Positions 1 through 14,211 of a stretch of 64,000 nucleotides of DNA are shown piece after piece. Source of the stretch: Aphelocoma coerulescens (taxonomy: Eukaryota; Chordata; Aves; Passeriformes; Corvidae); contig NW_027184064.1 in the NCBI RefSeq assembly GCF_041296385.1, positions 992,001 to 1,056,000 on the forward strand, read 5' to 3'. Within the stretch, counting starts at the first letter, position 1, and each line of letters begins with the position of its first letter. The notes below the pieces were generated by a model. It did no database searches and was not told the origin of the DNA. It worked only from the letters and a program-made list of their open reading frames with translations. A program made the translations under genes and the position numbers.

Positions 1-1009
1 CACGAAAGCCTAGCAAAAGATTTGACAGGAGATGATGAGTTTACATTACAACTTTAGATTATGCTTAATGGTTCACATATAGATTGGGGAATAATAATGG
101 AAAGCAAATGCAGCCTTGCATTGTGGGGAACTTCTGCCTTTTGGAGAACCTTGAAGTATCCATTGAAATAGATAAAGACATGGATAAACAGGAAAATCCT
201 GACCGAGATAAAATTTTAAAAAGCACTAGACAGAAGGTGGAAGCAGGGATGGGCTTTCTAGGAGGAGCATAAAGACATTGCTCCAGTGTATTGGAATGGA
301 CAGCCAAAGCTCAGCTAGCACTGAAATTGGTGACTGATTCGAAGGGTAACAGGATGGACTGTTGTAAAAACTGAAGGCATGCAGGAGACTGAGGCACATG
401 GGGCTTGTTCTGCCTGCTGGTGGGGCCTGACAGTTCTCCAGGCTGACACAGAACCTGTGGGGATGCAGCACTGTGCCTTGTGCAGGAAAGATTTAGGGAG
501 TATATAAGCCAGTGTATTGGCTGTAGGTGGGCAGGTTTTTCTAGTGGGGGGCTGTTGGGGTCCCACTGTGAGGATCAGCCAGGGCTGCTCTGTGCTGGAC
601 ATAGCTGCTTCCAGCCATCTCCAGCTGACCCACTGTAGAGCATGGCTAAGCCTCACAGCTGGTGACAGTACCTTTGAAACAGCAGGGATAAGGGAAGGAA
701 GAATAATGAAGGGAAGAGTGAGAGAGACAGCCCTTAGAGCTTCAAGGGGAGAGACGGAAAACAGGGTGCTACATGATAATGGAGAAGATACTTACTGTGG
801 CCCATGGAAAACCAATGTTAGGGCAGATGGATACTACTGAAGGAACTGCAGATCCTGTGGGGATGCCACACTGGAGCAGTGGAAAAGTGGGAGAAGAAAG
901 GAGCAGAGAGAAACACCTTTGTACTGATGGTAGCCAATGTCCTCCACCTTGTAAGGACTTAAAGAGCACAGTTGACTGTCTCAAACACTGCCAAGGCCAC
1001 AGAAGGAAC
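1..1009. other. unassigned sequence, no gene seen
   Basis: No reading frame longer than about 110 codons and no recognisable domain on either strand. Two short stretches look alike (near 436-470 and 848-880, both around CCTGTGGGGATGC), which suggests an old repeat or ERV interior, but I cannot name a family. Confidence 0.4.
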
Positions 1010-1535
1010 TTGCTGTAAGATCAACCACCGAAGCATGAACTTGACGTAGGCACAGAAAGGAGGAATCTGCGACAGGAAGGAGCTAATTCCAGGCCTGGTG
1101 AGGCAAGCTGTGGTTTAGCATATCCTGGTTAATGCATCTGGACAAAAATGCCCACTGTGGCAAACTGAGAAAACAAGCAACTGCTCACACATACGTCAGC
1201 CCAAGTTATATGATGGCATCTGCAACCACCCCATGGATACTCAGAACTTGGACTGTATAAAGGTGGTGCCCCCAGAAGAATGACCTTGGAACCCCATAAC
1301 TGAGAAGTCCTGGGTAAAGAAGGACCAATGTGAAGCCTCTGGATCCATGGGTGGTGATGATTTTCTGCTTGATCTCTCTCTCTCCCTTTTTCTCTCTCTC
1401 CCTCCCTCTCTCCTCTTTTCTATTTCTAGATAGAAATATCTCTACCTCACATTTACTGGTAAATAAAATCCCTATTAGTGACTTTGGCATATGGTCTCAT
1501 TTGCACCTTAATTTGGGCAGAGGCATCTCATACTA
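1010..1535 (+). repeat. possible solo LTR or LTR fragment
   Basis: The stretch has the order expected of an LTR read on the plus strand: a TATAA box at 1255-1259, a CT-rich tract at about 1373-1425, and an AATAAA polyadenylation signal at 1462-1467. A TGTAAGATC start near 1014 is possible. No target-site duplication or second copy is visible in the window, so both ends are approximate and the call is inference from promoter and poly(A) signals. Confidence 0.35.
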
Positions 1536-4500
1536 ATTGGATCACACCTCCTGTCTCTTCTCACCTTGCTGAAGGAACTAATTAATCTGTGGGTATAATA
1601 AGAGGGAAGTAGTGGACTTCGGAGTGATGGAATAAAAGCTGGGAAAAGGTGGAGGAAAGGTATCTTTTAAGTACATGAATATTTTCCCTATTTGTATGTA
1701 AAACCTACATTTCCTTTACAAGTGTAAAGGGGAGTGTCTCTGCTCTGCTGAATTGTGCAGCTCTCCCTATGCACAGAACTACTCAATGTTGGCTTTGTCC
1801 AGAAAAAAATGCCCTTGTCTTGAAATACATGGGTTGTCTGAGCTCTGTGATGCTCAACCTACTCCAGCAAACCGTATGATCATACACATGAAGCTGAAGA
1901 ATGAAGCATCCTGTGGAGTTTTCCAGATGTTCAGTAATCAGAAATAGAGCTATTAAAAAATTATCAGACTTGTGAACATTCTAATATTTTATGAGTAGAA
2001 CAGGATGAGATGCACAAAAAAGATACCGATTTCTGGGTCTTCTCATATGTTTACCCACTCTTACAAGGTCTTAGCCTTAGTGGGATCCTAATTCACAGTT
2101 TTGCTGATGTCAAGGTTTAACCCAGTTTGCTCTAAGCAGAAATTAGGTGAAAGCTTAGTGAAAAACATACTGGTTTTGAGCTGGGTTGAATAAGAGAACA
2201 TTTTAAGAAACAGAACAACTAAGCTTTCTGCATAATATCTGTACTTTTGATCATCCTGGAAAAATTATACATTCACATTTTTAGTTCCGTTTTTTGTCAC
2301 CTTGACAAATGTCAAATGTTTTTACTAAAAAATAGCTTTTTCAGTATTGAAAATTTTAATTGATTTGGAAATGGTGAAGATTTCCCTCTTTTCACTTTTT
2401 AAATAAACTTGTATTTGATGTCAGTGGGCAAAATGAAACTGCAGTTCTTTCTATCCCCTTTCAGTCCCCTGCTGTTGATTATTCTGCACATTGTCGTGGG
2501 TTTTTTATTACTTCAGTTGGAGACAGGAGGATTTAGAAAAACAGTCTTCACTTGGTTTAGGGAAAAAAATGTCAGGGAAAAGAATTTTTTAAAAGTTTAT
2601 TTAAAACTTTGAGTGAAATGATTGTTGAAAAAATCTTGAGAAACAATATATCTTTTACTATATCTTTCTTATAAATGACTGGACCAGTGCTGTCCTGCCT
2701 ACACCCAGCTGAACTTCCTTGTGAGCTAGGGGAATTCAGTATTCTGTGTAGAATTCCACATCAGCAAACTGCACCACTTTTCCCTTCTTGGGGAAGAGAA
2801 GCAAATCATTTTTTTACAACTGAATAAACGAGGCTATGGCTGTTGGACAGGTGGGTTGTTTTACCCTTCTGGAGCACTAAGTGATATACAGCAGCAATCT
2901 TTTGTTTTGATGCAACAACCACTTACTTGGCTCTGAAGATTTTGATTATTTCCATTGCAACATTTTCCTAAAGATTAGGTCTATTTATCTGTTTGTTTGT
3001 TTTTGATGTTTTGTTTGTGGGTTTTTTTGGTGTGTGTTTTTGTTGTTTGTGTTTGGTTTTGTTTTTGTTTTTTTGAGCTACAACATAACAGTTTGAGCAG
3101 AAGCCTTTCTGGGTTTTATCATCTTAGAATTGGGAAGTCAGATCTACTATTTTCTCTTTTTTTAGTCAGATTTCTGAATTATCCAGGGTCTATTAAAACT
3201 GAAATTAAGGGGCAATTACTAAGCTTTCTTTTATATACAAAGGTGGTTATAGTTTTAAGTGGGTGCTAGTTAAAAAGTGAGTAAACAACACTCCCAACAA
3301 CCTCCCTTCAGAACTCACAAATGCTCAGCTTGCATTCTGCTAAAGTCAGTTTTAATTAGAGTTATCTTGGATATTTATGCATTTCAACCCTTAGATTATC
3401 AACTTCCACTTTTTTTTTTCTAAAATATCTCACTGGGAAATTATTAAAAATGCAACAACTGCCTCCGATTTTTTTTTCAAATATAGTTTTTGAGTCTGTT
3501 TGTGCTGCCTGTGATTTTCTTTATTTGCTCTCATTCCGTGATTAAAAAGAAAATATAAAATTAGGAAATAGCTGATGAAGAAAGGACATGCAGTATCTTC
3601 ACAAGATTATAGTGTAAATGAAAGCAACAGATGCTGATATTTCTATAAAGATTTAAGTAATTTATTTTCCTGTTTATTATCTGATGTTACAAAATTAATC
3701 AGTTTTAAAAATTGGCACACGTTTATGGTCTGTAGTTGTGTCCCTTTAGTTAAAACAATCAGCATACTCTATTTTTCATTTTATTTGTTATAGAAAGACA
3801 AAAAAAAAGCTACACATGACTACACATTCCTTTGTCTGGATTTTGGGAGTTTTTGATTCTGATTTTACCCCTCTTTCTTGTCTCTTTCTTCTCTTTCCCC
3901 CTGATATTCCAGGTTTTAATAAAATCCTTAGTGTTACTTAACTGCAATTTGTATTTAAGAGATTTAGGCTTCAGTTAAATACTTCTGAACTCAGAGATTT
4001 GGAGAAGTGTTGTAGTAGAGCTTCTAGGACTGAAGACTTAGAGAAAGCTCCAGGGCTCAACAGCTCTGAAATTGTGCTGCTCAATGTGGAAAATGGCAGC
4101 TTGCTTTCCATCAGCAGAAAAATGCCTCCTCAATTTGAATAATTATATGTGTTTTGTCTTAAAGCAATTGTGTTTAATGTAAGATAGTACTTGGGAAAGG
4201 TCAGATCATTACTCTGACTCAATTGCTCATTTAAACTAGATACTTCCAAAAGGCATTTGGAAGAAATTTGTGTCTGGGGAGAGAAAGTAGGGACTGAGAA
4301 ATGATTTTTTCCTTTCCCAGATCTGCTTTGCATCCTCATCCTCCTCATATTAATATTGGTTCCATCTGTGGTCAGCTACTGTGTTATTTGATGCGGGACT
4401 GTGCCAAAGTTTGTGAAACAAAATGATGGATCATTGACTTAAAACATCCAGCTTATAATAAGAATTTGTGCTATGTCTTTGGATAAAATATTTTTGACAG

Positions 4501-7500
4501 AAACACAGCCTTGACATTTTCCAAGAATGGCAGATGCTCTCATCTGGCGGCAATGCACCTTGCAGTAAAGGGGAAGCACCAGAGGCAGTTATTCCACATT
4601 TACCACCACCACCAAACACCTGAGCATGACACCTCACCCTGCCTGACCCTGTGGCACTTTTTAACTGTGCTCCTGCCCCAGAGCCCCATCAGATTTGCTT
4701 GGATTTATCCAAAGATTGCAACGAGTTTGGCAGCAAAAAAAAAAAAAAAAAAAAAAAAGGAAACAAAAGAACTGAGAGGGAACATAAGAGCTCAATTGAG
4801 TGTAAAATAGAAGGTGCAGTGAAGAAAGATTACCTGATAATTATCACACATTGAGCTCTTGGTTGCTAATGCTGTTGAAGGAGCAAAAACATTTTTGTTA
4901 TGACTCCTTAATACCTGTAACCTAACCTTTCCTGCCAATGTGGACGTTTTCCCACACTGTATATACACTTAGGCTGAGTATTTTGGGATAACTTCAGCTA
5001 AAAAAGGATCAGCCATTTCAACAGAATGAGACAAGGGAAAAAAACACTCATCAACATATTTACAACCCTTTAGTTGCCAAGTTCTAATGCACTTATGAGG
5101 TAAAGCAGAGATGCAACATTTGAGATGTAGGTTGATTTTATGACAAAATATCATAAACTTTGCCTTTTTCTACTTTTCAAAAATCCATTTTTCCTCTTTG
5201 AATAAATTATATGGCTTTGGAAAAATATTGCTTTGCCCATGTTCTATAGAGACTAGTTAACACATGGCAGGTAAATGCATTAGAATTCATATGCAGAGGT
5301 CTTTCTCTATATCATGCATGATGGATCTGAAGATTTCCTGGAGTTTTCCTTATTTTCAAAGCTGTGGTGTGACTGAACACAGAAATAAAAAGCAAGGCGA
5401 ATTCTTTTTTTTTTCTCTTTTTTTTTCCTTTCTTTTTTTTTCTCTTTCATAGAGATGCAAAATATGTATAGACATAGGGACAGTTATTGGAATAGGTTAG
5501 AACAAGAAACTGTAATATATTGGAGGGAAGAGCAGGAACCAGTTTGTGCAGGCTTTGTTTGAAAAAAATGTGGGAATTGGGTAAAGAAGCTGATGATAAG
5601 TTTGCTGTGCTGCATGAGTGGAATGCTGGAGGACGCTGATGGTACAGAGAAACTGAATTTGAATGTAAATTTGAGGATAGTAGAAAGAGCATTATGAGGA
5701 AGGGAGTGTAAAGCCTTTGGGGAGAATCTGAGAATTGGAGTAAATTTTCTAAGAAAGACTCAGATTCCGATCCCAAAATAGAATATGATTGATGAGATTG
5801 AGGACAAAATAAGGAACTGGATGGGTAGAGAGAGGAAACAGGCGAATTCAAGTACAGAAAACTTGGGGTTGGGGAGCAAGTGCAGTAGGTATTTTGTGCA
5901 TGGCAATATGGCTTATCCCCAGGCTGGGAAGGTGAGGGAAGAAAAAGAAGTTAGGGAGGACAAGTTGTATGTGTGTGAACCATCCAGACATATTTGCTGA
6001 TCTCGTTTATGGAACTGTGAAAAGTGGTACTATTATTTGTTAACTGTGGGAGAGATTTTCCCTTCCTGCTGCCATGTAATTTCTCCCCACCTTTGCAGAA
6101 GATAACTTGGATTTTTGAGGTGCTTGTGTAGGCAAAATATATAAAAGTGTGCTGTCAGTGTTTTGTCATGCTGAATAATATCCTGGGCCAGCCTGGTGAC
6201 TATGGTAAGTAGTTGTTCCTTAATTCTGTGCACTATTAAGATCTTATATTCTATTTCCCCAATGTGGAAGTAGAAGTAATGCAGCCACTGATTTAGTGAG
6301 GTATTATTAGATTTGCATGTGTATTTTCCATGAAGTTGTTTTCACAATTCTGTGAAAAATACCATTCCTTTCTTCCCCAATGTTGGATTTGTTTTCCTTA
6401 CCTATTTTCCTGGGACTTAACAAATAAGAGAAAATCTAGGAAGCCATCTATATCTGCCTTGCTTCTTGGCTTTTGATGGAACAGATAGAATGACCTTTAC
6501 CTAAACTGTAGTTAAAACAGAAAATGTGCTCAGAACACTTTTAGGTTTTATTTTAAATGTCCTGTTCTGTTTTCTGAAATAAAACCTTTTAAAGTCAGGG
6601 ATTTTAACGGTTAGTCAAACTCATTAATCTTGGTGCACACATCACAGTCTTTGAAGAAGTTTGCTTGTATTATTCTCAATAGCAGAGAGATATAACTAAG
6701 CTGGGGACTTTCTATTATCTCCAGTTTTGAAAGAAGTAGCTTGATTTCCTGCAATTGTAATTTAAAGCCAGATTGGAAATTCCTCCCATTGTTCTTTCTT
6801 CCTGTTTGAAACTTATTCCAAATTGCAACAATTTTACATCATAAAAAAAAAAAAAAAATCTAACTATGAAGACTTTGCTTTTTCACTCTATATGGCCTTT
6901 AAGAATATTTATGGGGTTATTTCTGCTTAGGTGCCCATGTAACTCCCATTAACTTTAATGGGGCTTTAGGTGCCTGCTTGAAGGAGTGAATACAGAGTTA
7001 CTATGCTTGGAAGAAAGAGGACAAGTCCCTTATTCAGTTGAGACTTCATTAGAATTTCAAATGCCAGTTTTTAAGAGGGGGCTCAGTGGGTCTGTGTTTC
7101 ATAAAGTGCCCAGGGCAAAGTAAGTGCTTAATCTGGATGCTGTGATTTCTTTTCTTGATGGTGATATTTAAAATTGAAGTTGTGGTCTTACTACTAGTGC
7201 ACTTAATATGTTCATTTTACTTTCTGGTATCTGGGGGAAAAACCTATTTCATTCTTGGCTTTTTTTTTGACTGCGACAGTCATTATAAAATGTAAATGAA
7301 TACATTGTAAGCCAAATCGGAATTACAAATATTCTGTCCAGAATTTCATGTGAGTACTATGCAAATTGTGTTCATCTTTAAAAGCTGTGAGCATGGACAG
7401 GATTTTGTAATAAGGCATCTGCTAAAGTCACTTGGTTTTCTTAAACTGAGAAGCTTCCACATTTCAGATTTGGAAAAGCTGTATATATACACATATATGG

Positions 7501-8460
7501 ACTTATTTAGGCATACATACTATATATATGTGTGTGTATGTATATGTGCATGGCAATAATTTAGAGTAGCTCTTCTTTTATTCCAAAATCACCCAACTTT
7601 GAACACTGAACTTATACATTTGTGAGGCGTAAGTTTTGTCAATACATGATACTATCAGAGAATTGTAGGACACTCAAATTTAAGTTTGCCAAGAGTTTAA
7701 CTAAACCTCTATTGTGAGGTTTTATGTAGCAGTTCCTGATTTAGTATAGAGCAGCTCATAATTTTGTATGTGTGTACATAAATCCTTCTGGGGAAGACAC
7801 TTTAAATCTATAGCGTACAAACTCTGTGGTTCCTAAATTGTGACTCTAATAACTATGAAGAGTCTGTCCTGCCCTTCACAGAATGAAGGGAAGGTGGCAG
7901 AAATATATCCTCCTCTTCTTCTGTAGCAGGGACTTCAGCTGTGTGAGCTGGTACACAGCTATTTTATTACAGCTAATTAACAGCTAATCAACAGCTAATC
8001 ACACTCCGAGCCAAGGTTTTAAAGCCAGATAGTGAATCTCTTTTGTTAATAACTTTCTTTCACTTGATTACTGTTTAGCTTAGTCTAAAACAGAACAGAA
8101 GAATTGATCAAAGTCTGTAACTCTCAGTACTGAATAGTGGTTTAGTTTCAGCATCATGGTGTCTTAGAAAGGCCATCAGGAGACAGATCTGTCAGTTGTC
8201 ATCTTTAACTCAGCAAAGCTTTGTATTTGCACTCTGAAGATGATCAGTGACTGGCACACCTGGCACCTGTGCAATTGAAGGCTTTTAGTTGTATTGTTGC
8301 TCGTCCCTGAGCAGCTGATATAGCTGCCTTGTCACGTTAGCTCATGGAGGTTGTGGTAGTGGGAGGTTTTTGTTTTATGAAATCTACTTTGTAACGTGAG
8401 TATTTTCATTGATGTTTAGATGGTCTTCTAATTACAGACTGCTTTGATAGTTGCTAGAAT
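1536..8460. other. AT-rich intergenic DNA with simple repeats
   Basis: No gene or transposon is recognisable. It holds a T/G-rich stretch at about 2985-3075, a 24-nt poly-A at 4735-4758, a T-rich tract at about 5405-5450, mixed TA/TG microsatellite sequence at about 7482-7550, and three short imperfect copies of AACAGCTAATC at about 7966-8000. Frames of 60-134 codons here have no domain and biased composition. Confidence 0.6.
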
Positions 8461-8463
8461 TGA

Positions 8464-8770
8464 TGCCTTGGAGTGGCTACCTGAAACAGACGTAGACAAA
8501 AGAGAATAAAAGCAGGTAGTTCTTGAAGGGCCTTCAATAAGGCACATTTATGGGCAGAGCCCAAGGGCTACACCTAAAATGGATGACAGGTCACAGGTTT
8601 TTCACACTTTTATAAGTTTGGTCCATTCACATATCAGGGTTAATTCTCCAGTTACAATTTCAGGTAATGATGTCACTACCCCAAGTTTGTTCCCCCTTTT
8701 GGAGGCATAGTTTACCTGTTTTGGGGCCTGGGACAACAAGGTGTCCTTCAGTCCAGGCCTAGAGAGGATT
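8464..8770 (-). repeat. possible decayed LTR fragment
   Basis: Read on the minus strand, a TATAAAAG box (about 8608-8617) is followed downstream by GC-richer sequence ending near GGCA, as in an LTR U3-R-U5 order. There is no second copy and no clear target duplication. This could equally be unrelated promoter-like DNA. Confidence 0.3.
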
Positions 8771-11700
8771 TGTTATGGCTAACCAGAATGGGAGAACAGT
8801 AGCTAACAGGCTATATGGATTTTAGAGTTACACACTAAAGCAGTACAGGATCTGAAAAATATAAAAGCTAAATCCTAAGGCAACAGAATCTTCTAGAATA
8901 ACGTAAAATGACCTTGTGGCTGCTTACAGCAACCTATGTGCTGTTATACCCATTGCAGTCCTTCCCAAGGTGGTTGAACCTCCTCAGACAACTCACAGTA
9001 CATAAAATCCTGCCTCAGATACCTTTTACTTCTTAAATCTGCGCTAATCGTCTAAACATTTTGTAATACCGATGAAATTCCTATGTACACTCTGCAGTGG
9101 TAAGAATTCCTTCTAGATGCCTTACCAATGAGCTTATAGTTTAATGACAAGTTTGCAATCAAATTAAATTTCTTTGTATGTAGGATTTCTGATTTTTTGA
9201 CAAAGACAGCTGAGCTTTTCATGTGTTGCATAATTTAAAAGTTATTTTTCATCTTAACACAGTGCAAAATAAACACTGGTTTAACAATTTCAAGACTTTG
9301 TAAGTCATATTATGTATGTGGTTTTATGTTTTCATTTTGTTTTCCCTGTGGATTTCACATGATTACAGAAGTGACAGAAAAAGCAGTTTTCGTGTATCTG
9401 CCATTCTTCCTTCTGGGAAAATACTATTTACATTTTTTACAAAAGTTACATTTAATGGGAAAACAGAAACAAAAAAAGCCCTTAAAACTGATACTTTGAG
9501 AAGTGATACTGCCTTTCAGAGACTTCTGAAAATGAAGTAAAATCTGTCACTTTCATGATGCAGGGATGCAGATCAATCATCAAAACAGGAATTGTTCAGC
9601 CCAAAGCAGTTAAATAAGAAATTAAAAATAAGGTCATGAATTCTTCCAGTCTTTGAATTGCTGTTCTTATTTTTGTTGGTTTTGTTTAGAAAACATTGTA
9701 AAAAATTACTTTGGCACCTATTGAAGCGCTGTATTCAGCTGTTAAACATATTCTGCCATCTTTTGCAGATCCAATAAAGTATTCGACTGTGGAAGAAACA
9801 AAAATGAAGATGTAATTTTATCCTTAGTTTAGAATAAAAAGAAATGCATTTGAGGAAAAAGGTGAAAGAGAAATTAGCTGTTTGAACACAGTGAGTGTAA
9901 CTTTTATATATAGAGAAAGTTGTCTGACAGTACTCCATGAAGTAAAAATAAATGAACAAGTAGGCAGAAAGAATTTATAAAATAGAGGAGGAGGAGCAGA
10001 ATAATAAGATAATATGTGCAGAATCCAAGCCATCAGCCAGAAAGAAATGTGGATTTGGTTTAGAAATGAGAAATTAAAAGAAATCTTAAAAACAGGGAGA
10101 GAAGTAAATGGACAAGTTACTGACATTTCTGAAAGAAAAATATTACTGGGGCATAATTTCTGTCTCTCAAGATGAAATCCCCAATCCTGCTTGTACACTT
10201 AATTATACCATCAACTATGTGCTTCTCAGTGTCTTTCATGAGGATCCAGATCTGGTTACTGTAAGTAGTCACTGTTAAATATGTGTGTACAAATGAGAAG
10301 GCTTAGTAGTTACTGTGAAATCAATTGATAATGAAATATGAAGGATTTTTACTAAGTTCCTTCTCTCAATTTTTTCTTTAGAGTATGTAACTGATGGAAA
10401 TATGTGCTATTTTTATTTTCCCTGAATAACAAAGACCTTTAGAAATAGTAGATGAATGTGAAAATTTTTGATACTTAGTAAAAGAGATTGATGTGCTGAA
10501 TTTCTAAAAGCTCCTTCAGAATGCTAAGCAGCTAACAGAATTAATGTTACTAAAACCAAATATAAAACTACTTTTCTGAAAAAAGCTGAAGGCTCAGTTG
10601 TAAATATCAAAAAACAACAATATTTCTCTTTAGGTCTCCAAATAATGTGTGTGTTATGAAACACTATACACAAATTTTTGTATTATTAGATTCTGTGAGA
10701 TGAGATTTAACTTGAAGCATAAAAAAAAACTTAATTTTGATTTATATATTTTGTTTTATGTTTTTCCCTAATAGAAGATGCAGGTAATTTGAAAGGGTTC
10801 CAAGACACACAGGAAGTGACTTGGAGAAAGAACCAGAAGTAATGTTACATATGCAGGTGGAAAAACAGAAAGAGATGAATTGGGAAAGTAGAGGCACTAT
10901 GTAAAGGACAGCTTTAAATCATGGTGAGGACTGAGTCTGCACAGTCAGATCATGACCTTTGTGGAGCAAGCCTTATTTGTATTGTCTTGTTCAGTGCTGG
11001 TGTAGGCTGTTATTAAATTTTTGATTTATCCTCATATCCTACTTGACATGGATTGCTTCAGTTCCCCCTCCATCAAACTATAATAGCACTGGGAAACTGC
11101 AAGCATAGCTTTGTGAATCCATATTTTTGGGTTTGGTTTTGATTTTTATCACAAACTGCATGCAACTTGGAAGTACTCCCAAACTCACAGCTTCCAGGCA
11201 AGCGTGGGTGCCTTGGTTTCCATTTTTGCTCTGAGACAGATTAGAGTTCTGTGCTTTATGTAGAGACTTTATAGATTATTTTAATTTTATACAGTTTTGC
11301 AATCTTTGAAATACAAAAAAATCTCAAAAATTTAAGTTACTGTTTTCTATCCAGCTGTAGAGGGCTGCAGCATGAACGCAGCAGGAACATTCTTATTTCC
11401 ATGAAATAATTACAACAGGGAAATTACTAGAGTAAGCATGTATAATTTTACACTGACTCCCAGGCATTTTCTTGAGACCTCTGATACTTCATTAAAATTC
11501 ACTGATTTCAGCTGGATCATGTAATTTGTGGTATCAGATCCTAATGACAGAACCTGAACTAAATTATGCCCTAGTAATTTGACTCCTTTTTATAAAAGTT
11601 TGTGACAACTATTCCAGCAAAGCCTCTCATAATGTGTCTTTGTGTATGTATTTATTTGGGTATTTCTCTGTGTGTGTGTATAGGTTGATTTATTAGCTTT

Positions 11701-12299
11701 TTATACCAGATATTCTTTTAAGGGATACATTCAAATATAAAACGTTTTTTTCCATGAACATACAGCCTATACATAAGCAAGAAGCAAAATAGTGAAACCT
11801 GTATCTTAAAGCCAAAGTTATATTAATCTCTTCTCCTGCCACCAACAAGGCTCCTGAAGCACAGTTTTCTCCTGGGAATAAGATCTCAGGTGCTTATTAA
11901 GTCTGTATTCCTCTCTATGTCCACTTTATTCTGATTATGTTGAAATAACTGTCATAAAAGCAAGTACATGACCTGATTTCAAAACATCACAATAGCCGAG
12001 GAACTATGATTCCACAAAACAACATACCAACTCATTTTCCTATTGCTATACATTAAGGAATCTTCAGGATGCCTCCCTATTCAATAGACATCACTTCTAC
12101 TTTATTTGCCTTGGAGATATGTCCATAGGAACTTTATAAATCTCTGGAAGTTTTTGATTTTAGGAATCATATTTACTTCCCTTCAAAAATATAGTAATCC
12201 ATCATAATTTCAAATACTTTTTAGAGTATGTAAGTTTGTTCAAAACAATCGTTATGACTTTTTAAAATTAAGTGATGATATTGTAACGTATTGCAAAGG
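8771..12299. other. AT-rich intergenic DNA, nothing recognised
   Basis: No repeat family or coding domain was recognised. The 124-codon minus frame at 9824-10198 is rich in Phe, Ser and Leu, as expected for the complement of A-rich DNA, and has no domain. Confidence 0.55.
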
Positions 12300-12760
12300 G
12301 GCTGTTGTCTGTGACCCACAGAGCTGCAGACTCAGGTGGAAAGGGCTGTCAAGAGGTCGCTTATCCAGCCTACTGTCTAAGCAGGCTTGAATCAGGCTTC
12401 TCAGGACTGTCTTCAGTTGGGGCTTGAAAACCTCAAAAGATTACACAGCCTTTCTGGGCAACCTATTCCTAGGATTTTTTTTTTTTTATACCCAGTCTGA
12501 CTATTTCTTCTTTTGCCTTAGGTGCTTTGCCTCTTGTTCCCTAACATACACTGCTGGGAAGCCCCCAGTTCCCCTTTCTTAATAACCAGCCTGTAGGTTC
12601 AGATAAATGACTATTAAGACTTCCCCAAAGCACTTTTTATGCAGGCTGAATAAACCCTAGTCCCCCAGCTTCTCCTTACAGGGCAAGAGCTCCAGCCCCT
12701 CAGCAGGTTGATGGCAGCTGGCTGGCTTTGCTGTCAGGGCTGGCTCATACTCCATGTGCT
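12300..12760 (-). mobile_element. CR1-like LINE fragment (old)
   Basis: The left part resembles the CR1 3' region read in reverse (an aggtggaaagggctgtcaagaggtcg-type block followed by phrases such as gcttgaaaacctc and cctttctgggcaacctattcc). The canonical ATTCTATGATTCT tail is absent, and the copy looks strongly diverged. Orientation is minus because the 3'-like block lies at the left. Limits are approximate. Confidence 0.65.
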
Positions 12761-14206
12761 GTCAGCCCAGCTTTCCAGGCTCTTTTCCTCAGAGCAGCTC
12801 CCCAGTCAATCAGCTCCCAGCCTGTATCATTGCCAGGAGCTCTTCCTGTGTAGATGGACAAACTTCCATTTGTCCTAATTTAATTTCATTAAATTCGTGT
12901 TGGCCAAATTCTCCAACCACTCTGAATAGCACTAAACTAATGTGGGGAAAAGAAGGTGTAAAAATTCTTTTGGTCTGTGTAAATGATTTGTACTAAAATC
13001 TCATTTTCTTCTAGAGCGAGTATCTCTAGCTGCTATTATGTTTCTTCACTACTTTTTCTCTTATAAAAATATGGTACATTCCTCTGGAAGCTGACTGATG
13101 AAAACAGCTATTAATTAAAAGATGAAGAATATTGTAAATTGGCCTGTGCATGGAATATAGTGGGCATGCTGTGACAAAAATGGCACATATGTATTTTGTC
13201 ATTGGCTGTATGATCATGGATGAAAATTCCTGAGTTAAACTGATTAATGCAATAATCCAGAGCATTTAAAATCCCCTTAATTTGTAATTATTATAGCTTA
13301 CTCCAAAAATAGGTAGGTTACTGCCTCTATATGAGTGAAATAGTTTCTCAGTGATAAGATCAGGTTGCAACACTGCAGTGATGTTGCCTGAGACCTCTTT
13401 TCCCCATTGACAGGGGTCTGTGCTTCTTTGGAAGAATTGAGGTTTCTTCTGACTTAGTGGGAGAATGAGATTTACTGACACCAGTGAGGGATAAAGGAGG
13501 TTGTATTGGCAAGAGAAGATATATGTGTCTACTACATATTTTAAATTACAGGGCAAATTTACTGCTGCCAGAGTAAGTCCTTACTTATACTTGTTTGTAC
13601 TGTCTTGAAAAGTTCTCAGGGATCCAAAATCAGAGGATGCTGTGTTAAAATACTTACTTTACTTTTGTTCAAGCTACTTAGGCTTGTCTTTTAGCAGGAT
13701 GGGCACATTTTTCATGAAGCATTTCCATTTTGCCTTCAGTTTTTCTGGCAAAGGTTTGGAGTAGTGTATCTCCATTAAACAGAGGGTCCATTGTTGAAAG
13801 AGCTGGTCTCTGTAGTTTTGCTACTTTATTGCCTCAGCAGCATGATTCCACCTGGTTTGAGGGTAAAGGAGAGAAGCTGTTGTGAAGGGGCTTACAGCCT
13901 AGCAGTGCTGCAAAAGTGTATGTACTTAAGGCACAAAGCCTTGTCCCGCCATTTCTGGTTACCTTTCCTTTCCCTTGTGGTAAAACTGATTTTCCTCCAA
14001 AGAAAATACTGGAGTATTCCCCTTGACCATTCTGTCTTTATCTGACTGAGACTAAACAGCAACCCTAAAACCTGAGGAAAGTTGGGTTAATACAGCTCTC
14101 TTGCATCTTGCTGAAAAAAAATAGGAAATGTCTTCCCCTTTTCCTTCCCAGGGAAGATATTGATACCTTAATTTTCTTTTTAACCTTAAAAGCAGTAGTA
14201 ATATGA
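12761..14206. other. intergenic DNA, nothing recognised
   Basis: No domain-bearing frame or named repeat seen; open frames are at most 96 codons. Confidence 0.5.
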
Positions 14207-14211
14207 ACTTC

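Noticed and set aside
5447..5851. 134-codon minus-strand frame
   Set aside because: Ser/Leu/Phe-rich, no domain, no neighbouring signals; likely chance in AT-rich DNA.
9824..10198. 124-codon minus-strand frame
   Set aside because: Composition follows from A-rich complementary strand; no domain or conservation evidence.
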